The notes beneath the pieces were generated by a model. That model was not told the DNA's origin and made no database searches. It saw only the letters and a list, made by a program, of their open reading frames with translations. This document shows, piece by piece, positions 1 through 5,451 of a stretch of DNA of 7,246 nt. The first letter of the stretch is position 1. Every line of letters starts with the position of its first letter. Source of the stretch: Oscillospiraceae bacterium (GTDB lineage: Bacteria; Bacillota; Clostridia; Oscillospirales; Oscillospiraceae); NCBI GenBank assembly GCA_017557265.1, contig JAFZAM010000219.1, positions 1 through 7,246 on the forward strand. The letters run 5' to 3'. The position numbers were made by a program, and so were the translations under genes.

Positions 1-1
1 G

Positions 2-370
2 ATCGCTGAGATGAAGCCCGAGGACCTCGCGCCCATCCGCTCGGGTTACAGAGCCCCGTACATAATCTCCGCCGCCAAAAGCGTCGTCTCCGGCGAGACC
101 GATCTCGAGGCGCTCTCGAAGCTTGACTGCGCCTCGGCGGTCAAAGAGCTTCGCAGACTCCCCGGCATAGGCGAAAAGGTCGCCAACTGCGCCGTGCTTT
201 ACGGACTGCGCATCCCGACCGCTTTTCCCGTCGACGTATGGATAAAGCGGGCGCTCGACGAGCATTATCCGCCCGGCTTCGATCCGGCCGTTTTCGGCGA
301 CGCGGCCGGCCTCGCGCAGCAGTATATCTATTACTATATCCGCTCCTCAAACGTCGCCTCCGGTAATTGA
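2..370 (+). CDS. OGG1-type 8-oxoguanine DNA glycosylase/AP lyase, C-terminal part (5' end outside window)
   Basis: Base-excision repair enzyme that removes 8-oxoguanine and nicks the abasic site. The reading frame is open from the first bases of the window, so the start and the N-terminal domain are missing; about 122 residues remain. Numbering from the Met at position 11, the HhH-GPD hairpin is LPGIGEKVANC (residues 50-60). The putative Schiff-base lysine is K56 (codon 176-178) and the catalytic aspartate is D75 in FPVDVW (codon 233-235). The 19-residue K-to-D spacing equals that of human OGG1 (K249/D268), which separates it from AlkA-like members that lack the lysine. The C-terminal GLAQQYIYYYIRS helix is also typical. 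The stop TGA overlaps the -35 box of the next promoter. No terminator hairpin follows, so read-through into guaB is possible. The internal Met at position 11 is not taken as the start. Confidence 0.92.
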   Translation: MAEMKPEDLAPIRSGYRAPYIISAAKSVVSGETDLEALSKLDCASAVKELRRLPGIGEKVANCAVLYGLRIPTAFPVDVWIKRALDEHYPPGFDPAVFGDAAGLAQQYIYYYIRSSNVASGN

Positions 371-395
371 CACGGAGCGCTTTGTGTAGTAAAAT
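367..395 (+). promoter_or_regulatory. Sigma-A type promoter for guaB and the downstream operon
   Basis: A perfect -35 box TTGACA (367-372) is separated by exactly 17 nt from TAAAAT (390-395), a 5/6 match to the -10 consensus. The -35 box includes the TGA stop codon of the glycosylase gene. Transcription would start near 402-404, giving a leader of about 50 nt before the guaB ATG. The stretch 387-420 is strikingly AT-rich against the GC-rich surroundings. I saw no riboswitch-like structure in the short leader. Confidence 0.75.
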
Positions 396-454
396 AAATA
401 TTTAATAAAACAGACAATTTCAGGCATCAATTTCTTGCAAAGGAGTATCGTCAA

Positions 455-1933
455 ATGGGAGACAAGAACGCCTTTTACAGTCGCATAGTCGGCGAGGGGA
501 TAACCTTCGACGACGTTTTGCTCGTTCCCGCGGAGAGCAAGGTCATTCCGTCCGAGGTCAGGCTCGAGACGAATCTCACGAAGAAGATAAGGCTCAATAT
601 CCCGCTCATCTCTGCCGCCATGGATACCGTCACGGAATACCGGATGTCCATCGCCATGGCTCGCGAGGGCGGCATCGGCGTCATTCATAAGAACATGTCC
701 ATCGAGGCCCAGGCCGAGCAGGTCGACCGCGTCAAGAGGTCCGAAAACGGCGTTATCACCAATCCGTTCTACCTCGGGCCCGACGATACCCTCGCCGACG
801 CGGACGCGCTCATGGCCAAGTACAAGATCTCCGGCGTGCCCGTCGTCGAGAATAACAAGCTCGTCGGCATCATCACCAACCGCGACATGAAGTTCGAGGA
901 GAACATGGAGAGGCCCATCAAGGAAGTCATGACGGGCGAGGGCCTCATCACCGGCCGCGAGGGCACGACGCTCGAAGAGGCCAGAGAGATACTCCGCAGG
1001 CATAAGATAGAAAAGCTCCCCATCGTTGACGACAACTTTGCGCTCAAGGGCCTTATAACGATAAAGGACATCGAAAAAGCGGCGATGTACCCGAACTCCG
1101 CGCGCGACGAAAAGGGCAGGCTCCGCGTCGCGGCCGCCATCGGCACGACCTACGACGTGCTCGACAGAGCGGGCGCGCTCGTCGAGGCGGGAGTCGACGC
1201 GCTCGTGCTCGACTCGGCCCACGGCCATTCCAAGAACATCCTCGAGAGCATCTCGCTCGTTAAGTCCCATTTCCCCGACACCGCGCTCATAGCGGGCAAC
1301 GTCGCGACGGCCGAGGGCACCAAAGCGATAATCGACGCCGGCGCCGACTGCGTCAAGATAGGCATAGGCCCCGGCTCTATATGCACGACCCGCGTCATCG
1401 CGGGCATAGGCGTCCCGCAGATAACTGCAATTGCCGATTCCGCCGAGGTCGCCGCGAAGTACGGCATCCCCATCATAGCCGACGGCGGCATCAAGTATTC
1501 CGGCGATATAGTCAAGGCGCTCGCCGCCGGAGCCTCCACCGTCATGATAGGCTCGCTGTTTGCCGGCTGCGACGAGAGCCCGGGAGATACCGAGGTGTAT
1601 CAGGGCCGCCAGTTCAAGGTCTATCGCGGCATGGGCTCGCTCTCCGCCATGGCGAGCGGCAGCAAGGACAGATACTTCCAGGAGAAGAACAAGAAGCTCG
1701 TCCCCGAGGGCGTCGAGGGCCGCGTCCCCTACAAGGGAAGCGTGACCGACACGATATTCCAGATGATTGGCGGCCTGCGCAGCGGCATGGGCTACTGCGG
1801 CACTCCGACGATAGATGATCTGCGCACCAGGGCGAAGTTCATCAAGATAACGAGCGCGGCGCTCCGCGAGAGCCATCCGCACGACGTCTACATCACGAAG
1901 GAAGCGCCGAACTACAGCACCAACATCCAGTAA
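455..1933 (+). CDS. guaB: Inosine-5'-monophosphate dehydrogenase
   Basis: Oxidises IMP to XMP with NAD+, the committed step of guanine nucleotide synthesis; a cytosolic tetramer. The 492 residues match the normal bacterial length. The TIM-barrel core is interrupted at about residues 105-213 by two CBS domains (VVENNKLVGIITNRD and the IVDDNFALKGLITIKDIE region), the usual regulatory Bateman module. The catalytic loop GIGPGSICTTR carries the nucleophile C310. D343 in IADGGIK is the conserved substrate-binding aspartate. The mobile flap contains the R406-Y407 dyad (DRYFQ), 96 residues after the Cys as in the E. coli enzyme, followed by EGVEGRVPYKG. The ATG has a good Shine-Dalgarno AGGAG at 441-445, nine nt upstream. 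Two tandem TAA stops end the gene (1931-1936). It is the first gene of the predicted operon and has its own promoter. Confidence 0.98.
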   Translation: MGDKNAFYSRIVGEGITFDDVLLVPAESKVIPSEVRLETNLTKKIRLNIPLISAAMDTVTEYRMSIAMAREGGIGVIHKNMSIEAQAEQVDRVKRSENGVITNPFYLGPDDTLADADALMAKYKISGVPVVENNKLVGIITNRDMKFEENMERPIKEVMTGEGLITGREGTTLEEAREILRRHKIEKLPIVDDNFALKGLITIKDIEKAAMYPNSARDEKGRLRVAAAIGTTYDVLDRAGALVEAGVDALVLDSAHGHSKNILESISLVKSHFPDTALIAGNVATAEGTKAIIDAGADCVKIGIGPGSICTTRVIAGIGVPQITAIADSAEVAAKYGIPIIADGGIKYSGDIVKALAAGASTVMIGSLFAGCDESPGDTEVYQGRQFKVYRGMGSLSAMASGSKDRYFQEKNKKLVPEGVEGRVPYKGSVTDTIFQMIGGLRSGMGYCGTPTIDDLRTRAKFIKITSAALRESHPHDVYITKEAPNYSTNIQ

Positions 1934-1954
1934 TAAAGCGGGAGGGGGAGCGTC

Positions 1955-2668
1955 ATGGACGCGATCGAGAGACTGCGCAAAATGATCGACGAATCGAAGA
2001 ACGTCGTGTTCTTCGGCGGAGCGGGCGTCAGCACGGAGAGCGGGATACCCGATTTCCGCAGCGTGGACGGGCTCTATTCGCAAAAGTACGACCTGCCCCC
2101 CGAGACGATCATCTCTCACGGGTATTTTGTCTCGCATCCCGAGGAGTTTTTCAGATTCTATAAAGACAAGATGATATTCAGAGACGCGAAACCGAACGCG
2201 TGCCATCTCAAGCTCGCCGAGCTCGAGGCAAAGGGCAAGCTCAAGGCCGTCGTGACTCAGAATATCGACGGGCTGCACCAACTCGCGGGCAGTAAAAACG
2301 TCCTTGAGCTGCACGGCAGCGTTCACAGGAACTACTGCATGTCCTGCGGGAAGAAATACTCGCTCGACTATGTGCTCGCGGCCGACGGAGTGCCGAAATG
2401 CGTCTGCGGAGGGATAGTAAGACCCGACGTCGTCCTCTATGAGGAGATGCTCGACAACGACGTCATCGAGGCCTCGATAAAGGCCATATCGAATGCGGAC
2501 ATGCTCATCATCGGCGGGACGTCGCTCGTAGTTTATCCCGCCGCGTCGCTCATCAACTTCTACCGCGGCGAAAGGCTCGTGCTCGTCAACAAGAGCGCGA
2601 CCGGCGTCGACAGCCGCGCCGATCTCGTCATATCGGACAGCATCGGGAAGGTGTTTTCACAGCTATGA
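1955..2668 (+). CDS. cobB: NAD-dependent protein deacylase, Sir2 (sirtuin) family
   Basis: Removes acyl groups from protein lysines using NAD+, giving nicotinamide and O-acyl-ADP-ribose; cytosolic. At 237 residues it is a normal single-domain bacterial sirtuin. Visible motifs are GAGVSTESGIPDFR (residues 22-35, NAD binding), TQNIDGLH (101-108), catalytic H120 in LELHG, a zinc site C128/C131/C149/C151, and GTSLVVYPAASL (188-199). At the position where CobB/SIRT5-type desuccinylases have Tyr-x-x-Arg, this protein has Y69-x-x-K72. Acyl preference is therefore uncertain, and plain deacetylase activity seems more likely (inference). The start is set by a very strong Shine-Dalgarno GGAGGGGGAG (1941-1950). 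It lies 21 nt after guaB and its stop overlaps the next start, so it appears to be co-transcribed. Confidence 0.95.
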   Translation: MDAIERLRKMIDESKNVVFFGGAGVSTESGIPDFRSVDGLYSQKYDLPPETIISHGYFVSHPEEFFRFYKDKMIFRDAKPNACHLKLAELEAKGKLKAVVTQNIDGLHQLAGSKNVLELHGSVHRNYCMSCGKKYSLDYVLAADGVPKCVCGGIVRPDVVLYEEMLDNDVIEASIKAISNADMLIIGGTSLVVYPAASLINFYRGERLVLVNKSATGVDSRADLVISDSIGKVFSQL

Positions 2669-3381
2669 GCCGCGTCGATATTCTCGGAGTTAAATTTGAC
2701 GCGCTGACGCCGGAGGAGGCCGTCGCCGCCGCCGAGGCTCTGCCGTACGGTTCGAGGGTCGTGACGCCCAATCCCGAGATAGTCACTGCCGCGAGAAACG
2801 ACCCCGAGCTCATGGAGATAATAAACTCCTCCGGTCTCGTGACGGCCGACGGCATAGGTATTATCTACGCCGCGAAGCTTCTCGGAAGAAAGCTTCCCGG
2901 CAGAGTGACGGGCATAGGTCTCGTGACAGCTCTTTTCGAGCGTATGGCGAAGCGAGAGGGGAGCGTATATCTCTTCGGCGCGAAGCCCGGCGTAGCCGAG
3001 AAGGCGGCTGAAAAGATATCCGCGGACTATCCCGGCATAAGGATAGCCGGGACGCACGACGGGTATTTCTCCGACGACGCGGAGATAATCGATGATATCA
3101 ACGCCGCGCGGCCGGACCTTCTTCTGGTCTGTCTCGGCGCTCCGAAGCAGGAAAAATGGATGGCCTCGAGAAGCGGCGCCGTGCATGCCGGGCTCATGAT
3201 GGGTCTCGGCGGAGTCCTCGACGTGTTCGCGGGCGAGGTAAAGCGCGCGCCGAAGCTCTTTCAGAAGCTCGGGCTCGAATGGCTCTACAGAGCCGTGACG
3301 CAGCCCTCGAGATTCAAACGCATATTGAAGCTGCCGGGATTTCTGTTCGCGGCTATGCGCGAACGCGGCGGGGAGAAGTGA
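2665..3381 (+). CDS. WecG/TagA/CpsF family (GT26) glycosyltransferase
   Basis: Family members transfer an N-acetylmannosamine or related sugar from UDP-sugar to an undecaprenyl-diphosphate-linked GlcNAc, an early step of wall teichoic acid linkage-unit (TagA/TarA) or polysaccharide synthesis, at the inner face of the membrane. The 238 residues show TPNPEIV (34-40; T34), ADGIGI (61-66; D62), LGAPKQEKWM (157-166), MGLGGVLDVFAGEVKRAP (179-196) and LGLEWLYR (202-209). T34 and D62 are 28 residues apart, as are the two catalytic residues I recall for Thermoanaerobacter TagA (T37/D65). The basic, hydrophobic C-terminus fits the family's membrane-contacting appendage. The start ATG overlaps the sirtuin stop (ATGA), implying translational coupling. 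No other teichoic acid genes are in the window, so the acceptor is unknown; the exact sugar cannot be told from sequence alone. Confidence 0.93.
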   Translation: MSRVDILGVKFDALTPEEAVAAAEALPYGSRVVTPNPEIVTAARNDPELMEIINSSGLVTADGIGIIYAAKLLGRKLPGRVTGIGLVTALFERMAKREGSVYLFGAKPGVAEKAAEKISADYPGIRIAGTHDGYFSDDAEIIDDINAARPDLLLVCLGAPKQEKWMASRSGAVHAGLMMGLGGVLDVFAGEVKRAPKLFQKLGLEWLYRAVTQPSRFKRILKLPGFLFAAMRERGGEK

Positions 3382-3383
3382 CG

Positions 3384-4031
3384 ATGGGAAAGCTTATCGT
3401 TTTCGAAGGGATAGACGGCTCCGGAAAGTCGACGCAGTTCAAGCGTCTCTGCGCCTCGTTTGCCGAACGCGGAATTGACTTCCGCAGCATCGTTTTTCCG
3501 CGCTATGACAAAGAATCCTCCGCGCTCATCCGCATGTACCTCGGCGGGGAGTTCGGCTCGAAGCCTGAGGACGTCGGCCCCTACGCCGCGAGCGCCTTTT
3601 ACGCCGTCAACAGATTCGCCTCTTTCCGTCAGGACTGGGGAGAGTATTATGAAGGCGGCGGCCTCATCGTGACGGACAGATACACGACGTCCAACGCGAT
3701 CCATCAGTCCGCGAAGCTCGACGCGGTCGACAGACCCGCCTATCTCGACTGGCTCTACGATTTCGAATACGTCAAATTCGGGCTCCCGAAGCCCGACGTC
3801 GTGTTCTTCTGCGACGTGCCTGCGGAGGTCTCCGTGCGGCAGATCAAAAAACGCGGACATGACGCGGATATCCACGAAAAGGACTTTGAGTATCTCAAAC
3901 GGTGCGCCGAATGCGCGTCGATGGCGGCCGAAAAGCTCGGCTGGGTTCGCATAGACTGCGCTCCCGGCGGAGTGATGCGCTCCGAGGAGGACATAGCGGC
4001 CGAGATACTCGCGACAGCTCTCAAAAGCTGA
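3384..4031 (+). CDS. tmk: Thymidylate kinase (dTMP kinase), non-canonical clade
   Basis: Phosphorylates dTMP to dTDP with ATP, essential for DNA synthesis; cytosolic. The 215 residues contain a P-loop GIDGSGKST (9-17), the DRYTTSN motif (98-104) and a LID-like VRQIKKRGHDADIHEKDFEY (151-170). It departs from the usual bacterial Tmk: the TREPGGT loop is replaced by FPRYDKESSALIRMYLGGEF (38-57), and the DR motif continues as YTTSN. The frame stays open upstream, but the start chosen is ATG 3384, two nt after the glycosyltransferase stop and behind GGGGAGAAG (3370-3378). That start places the P-loop at the family-typical N-terminal position. An in-frame GTG at 3378 would add two residues. Another deoxynucleoside monophosphate substrate cannot be excluded. 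Confidence 0.9.
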   Translation: MGKLIVFEGIDGSGKSTQFKRLCASFAERGIDFRSIVFPRYDKESSALIRMYLGGEFGSKPEDVGPYAASAFYAVNRFASFRQDWGEYYEGGGLIVTDRYTTSNAIHQSAKLDAVDRPAYLDWLYDFEYVKFGLPKPDVVFFCDVPAEVSVRQIKKRGHDADIHEKDFEYLKRCAECASMAAEKLGWVRIDCAPGGVMRSEEDIAAEILATALKS

Positions 4032-4041
4032 AAGGAGCGCC

Positions 4042-4590
4042 ATGGTCTATATACTTCTCGGCAAAGGTTTTGAAGAGATAGAAGCCGTAGCGACTATGGA
4101 CTGCCTTCGCCGCGGCGGCGTCAAGGCCGAGTTCGCCTCGGTCGGAGGCAAGACCGTCGACGGTGCGCACGGGATAACCGTGACCGCCGATACTTTCGTC
4201 AGGAAAATCGATCTGTCCTCCGCTGAGATGCTGATAGTCCCCGGCGGTCTCGGCGGCGTAGAGAGCATAGAGCGCTCCGGGGAGGCAATGGACATTCTCC
4301 GCAGAGCCTTTGAAGCAGGCGTGCCGCTCGCGGCGATATGCGCCGGTCCTCGCGTCCTCGCTCAGATAGGCGCGCTCGAGGGCAGAAACGCCGTCTGCTA
4401 TCCCGGCATGGAGGATCAGATGGGCGGCGCGAAGTTAGACAATTCCCGCCTTTCCTGCGTCGACGGGAATATCGTGACGGGGCGCGGCCCGGGAGCCGGA
4501 GTCGCATTCGGGCTCGAGGTGCTCAGATTTTTGAAGGGAGACGCCGCCGCGGACAAGGTCGCGGCCGGCATGACCTATGATATTCGTTAA
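4042..4590 (+). CDS. DJ-1/PfpI family protein (YajL/DJ-1-like)
   Basis: Small cytosolic protein of the class I glutamine amidotransferase-like fold. Members are linked to protection against oxidative or carbonyl stress, with glyoxalase/deglycase activity reported and debated. At 182 residues it has normal length. The nucleophile-elbow cysteine is C100 in AAICAGPRVLA, and the partner glutamate is E14 in KGFEEIEAV (equivalent to human DJ-1 C106 and E18). GRGPGAGVAFGLE (148-160) is the conserved C-terminal motif. The His of human DJ-1 (H126) is Tyr here (Y120 in CYP), as also in E. coli YajL. Shine-Dalgarno AAAGGAG at 4031-4037 fixes the ATG, 10 nt after tmk. Its 3' end overlaps the cyclo-ligase gene by 14 nt. 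The physiological substrate is unknown. Confidence 0.94.
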   Translation: MVYILLGKGFEEIEAVATMDCLRRGGVKAEFASVGGKTVDGAHGITVTADTFVRKIDLSSAEMLIVPGGLGGVESIERSGEAMDILRRAFEAGVPLAAICAGPRVLAQIGALEGRNAVCYPGMEDQMGGAKLDNSRLSCVDGNIVTGRGPGAGVAFGLEVLRFLKGDAAADKVAAGMTYDIR

Positions 4591-5134
4591 AAAGGAGCTT
4601 CGTAAGGTCGTCCGCAAAAGGATAGCGGAGCTCGATGAAGCTTATGTCGCGGCGAGCGACCGCGGAATATACGAAAACGTCCTCGCGCTCGACGAAGTCA
4701 AAAAGGCGGAACTCGTTCTGCTCTATTACAGCACGGGCCGCGAGGTCGATACGCACGCACTTCTCGACGAGCTGTACGCTCAGGGCAAGACCGTATGTCT
4801 TCCTATCTGTCAGCCGAAGGGCGTCATGAGCTTCTATACTTATAGCGGCAAGCTCTCCGAGGACGGGTTTTACGGCATACCCGAGCCCGTCGGGGGCATA
4901 AAGACGGATCCCGCGCCGGGGACGCTCATGATAGTTCCCGCACTCGCCTTCGACGGCAGAGGTTATCGCCTCGGTCAGGGCGGGGGATACTACGACAGAT
5001 ATCTCTCCACGCACGAGCTTCTGACCGTCGGCATAGGCAGGGAGGAGCTCCTGCTGGACAAGACGCCGACATCGAAGTACGATATGCCCGTCAATATCCT
5101 CGTGACTGAAAAGAAAACCGCGAGGCTCCGTTAA
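4577..5134 (+). CDS. 5-formyltetrahydrofolate cyclo-ligase (5,10-methenyl-THF synthetase)
   Basis: ATP-dependent conversion of 5-formyl-THF to 5,10-methenyl-THF, returning a dead-end folate to the one-carbon pool; cytosolic. At 185 residues it has the normal length (YqgN/YgfA type). It has the basic N-terminal helix MIFVKKELRKVVRKR, the conserved STGREVDTHALL (52-63) and the signature VPALAFDGRGYRLGQG (120-135) followed by GGYYDRYL. ATG 4577 is the only usable start: an in-frame TGA lies six nt upstream (4571-4573) and no ATG, GTG or TTG follows in the N-terminal part. There is no good Shine-Dalgarno before it, so translation is probably coupled to the DJ-1 gene, whose stop lies inside it. 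The AAAAAGGAG at 4588-4596 is inside the gene and does not serve a start. It ends the operon; its last codons form part of a hairpin (5119-5145). Confidence 0.95.
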   Translation: MIFVKKELRKVVRKRIAELDEAYVAASDRGIYENVLALDEVKKAELVLLYYSTGREVDTHALLDELYAQGKTVCLPICQPKGVMSFYTYSGKLSEDGFYGIPEPVGGIKTDPAPGTLMIVPALAFDGRGYRLGQGGGYYDRYLSTHELLTVGIGREELLLDKTPTSKYDMPVNILVTEKKTARLR

Positions 5135-5145
5135 GGAGCCCCGCG
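5109..5145 (-). terminator. Intrinsic terminator of the minus-strand small gene (overlaps the cyclo-ligase 3' end)
   Basis: CGCG-A-GGCTCC (5119-5129), loop GTTAA (5130-5134), then GGAGCC-C-CGCG (5135-5145): a 10-bp GC-rich stem with a single A/C mismatch. Read on the minus strand, the hairpin is followed at once by GTTTTCTTTTC (complement of 5108-5118), a classic U-tract. On the plus strand no T-run follows, so as a plus-strand terminator for the guaB operon it would be weak. It starts 14 nt beyond the stop of the 51-residue minus-strand gene, which supports that gene. The loop contains the TAA stop of the cyclo-ligase. Confidence 0.75.
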
Positions 5146-5158
5146 CCGGCAGCAGCGG

Positions 5159-5314
5159 TCAGCAGCCGCAGCCGCATCCGCAGTCGTTGCCGCAGTTCGA
5201 TCCGCAGCCGCCGCAGGTGCCGCAAGTGCCGCAGTTCCCGTTGAAGAAAACGAGAACGAGTATGATTATGATGATCCATACCCAGCAGTTGCCGTTATTG
5301 TTTCCGCAAAACAT
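5159..5314 (-). CDS. Small cysteine/glycine-rich single-pass membrane protein (51 aa), function unknown
   Basis: I do not recognise a characterised family. The protein has three parts: an Asn/Gly/Cys head MFCGNNNGNC (1-10); a hydrophobic segment WVWIIIIILVLVFF (11-24), long enough for a short membrane anchor; and a tail (25-51) built of Cys-Gly units ending CGCGCGC. There are 11 cysteines in 51 residues (3, 10, 28, 31, 34, 37, 41, 45, 47, 49, 51). It is supported as a real gene by a start codon behind AAAGGG with a 6-nt spacer, a U-tract terminator 14 nt after the stop, and a sigma-K-like promoter candidate upstream. Tiny Cys-rich proteins with an Ile/Leu-rich stretch are, from memory, common unannotated products in Clostridia, some labelled chorion-class high-cysteine proteins. 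A spore-coat, metal-binding or disulfide cross-linking role is conjecture. It runs opposite to all other genes, between the cyclo-ligase and mltG. Confidence 0.72.
   Translation of the reverse strand: MFCGNNNGNCWVWIIIIILVLVFFNGNCGTCGTCGGCGSNCGNDCGCGCGC
5162..5233 (-). repeat. Short tandem repeats coding the Cys-Gly tail
   Basis: On the minus strand, 5233-5204 reads as 9-nt near-repeats (TGCGGCACT, TGCGGCACC, TGCGGCGGC), coding CGT-CGT-CGG. Positions 5182-5162 read as 6-nt units (TGCGGA, TGCGGC, TGCGGC, then TGC), coding CG-CG-CG-C. Both units keep the frame. Such tracts can change length by slippage, so tail length may vary between strains. Confidence 0.6.
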
Positions 5315-5320
5315 TTAGAT

Positions 5321-5330
5321 CCCTTTCTCC
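5321..5330 (-). promoter_or_regulatory. Ribosome binding site of the minus-strand Cys-rich gene
   Basis: Read on the minus strand this is GGAGAAAGGG followed by ATCTAA and the ATG. AAAGG (5 bases of the AAAGGAGG complement to 16S rRNA) sits 7 nt before the start, and a second GGAG lies further upstream. This decides the start of the 51-residue gene. Confidence 0.6.
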
Positions 5331-5342
5331 GATTTTTGATAG

Positions 5343-5388
5343 GTCCGGTCTCCGGACGGCCGGCGGCGTGTTCGGCTTGCGTCCGCCG
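5343..5388. other. Two adjacent GC-rich hairpins in the intergenic region
   Basis: GTCCGG (5343-5348), loop TCT, CCGGAC (5352-5357) forms a perfect 6-bp stem. CGGCGGCG (5361-5368) pairs with CG-T-CCGCCG (5380-5388) around an 11-nt loop, with one bulged T. Neither is followed by a T-run on either strand, so I do not call them terminators. They would lie in the 5' leader of the minus-strand mini-gene, or just upstream of the mltG -10 box. Confidence 0.45.
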
Positions 5389-5400
5389 TCGGGATATACT
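5371..5400 (+). promoter_or_regulatory. Candidate promoter for mltG
   Basis: TATACT (5395-5400) matches the sigma-A -10 box in 5 of 6 positions and lies about 50 nt before the mltG ATG. The best -35 at allowed spacing is weak (TTCGGC, 5371-5376, 18-nt spacer), and there is no extended -10 TG. It overlaps the minus-strand CATAGTATA box, so the two promoters would share DNA back to back. Confidence 0.4.
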
Positions 5401-5423
5401 ATGTCTGCGCCCCGGAGCGGGTG
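5395..5423 (-). promoter_or_regulatory. Candidate sigma-K-like promoter for the minus-strand Cys-rich gene
   Basis: On the minus strand CACC (5423-5420) is followed by a 16-nt spacer and CATAGTATA (5403-5395). This fits the late mother-cell sporulation consensus mACm-N16/17-CATAnnnTA known from Bacillus subtilis. The start would fall near 5387, about 70 nt before the ATG at 5314. No sigma-A -35 box is visible at proper spacing on this strand. The motif is short and degenerate, and whether the organism sporulates is not known from this window. Confidence 0.4.
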
Positions 5424-5451
5424 CATGCGACCTCGATAATAAGGAGCCGCC

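Noticed and set aside
347..2326. Very long minus-strand open frame (659 codons) spanning all of guaB and part of the sirtuin gene
   Set aside because: It is antisense to two unmistakable genes. Its product is compositionally skewed (His/Asp/Arg/Ala/Leu-rich) with no recognisable motif. Long antisense frames are expected from GC-rich codon bias.
3156..3383. Upstream extension of the tmk frame to a Met at 3156
   Set aside because: The extra 76 residues are out-of-frame glycosyltransferase sequence rich in Arg. The ATG at 3384 has the ribosome binding site and gives the family-typical N-terminus.
3285..4043. Minus-strand open frame of 252 codons opposite tmk
   Set aside because: It is a shadow of tmk with no recognisable motif and no supporting signals.
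455..5134. A novel multi-gene defence or biosynthetic system
   Set aside because: All six genes are well-known housekeeping families. The sirtuin is a plain single-domain deacylase without the fused or partner domains of sirtuin-based defence systems.
5091..5279. Minus-strand 62-codon frame with Leu-Arg repeats
   Set aside because: It is the shifted frame of the Cys-Gly tail (TGCGGC read as CTG CGG gives Leu-Arg). It has no ribosome binding site, and the 51-codon frame fits the start, stop and terminator better.
5343..5388. Hairpins as a terminator for the guaB operon
   Set aside because: There is no T-run after either hairpin on the plus strand, and they sit over 200 nt past the last plus-strand gene of the operon.
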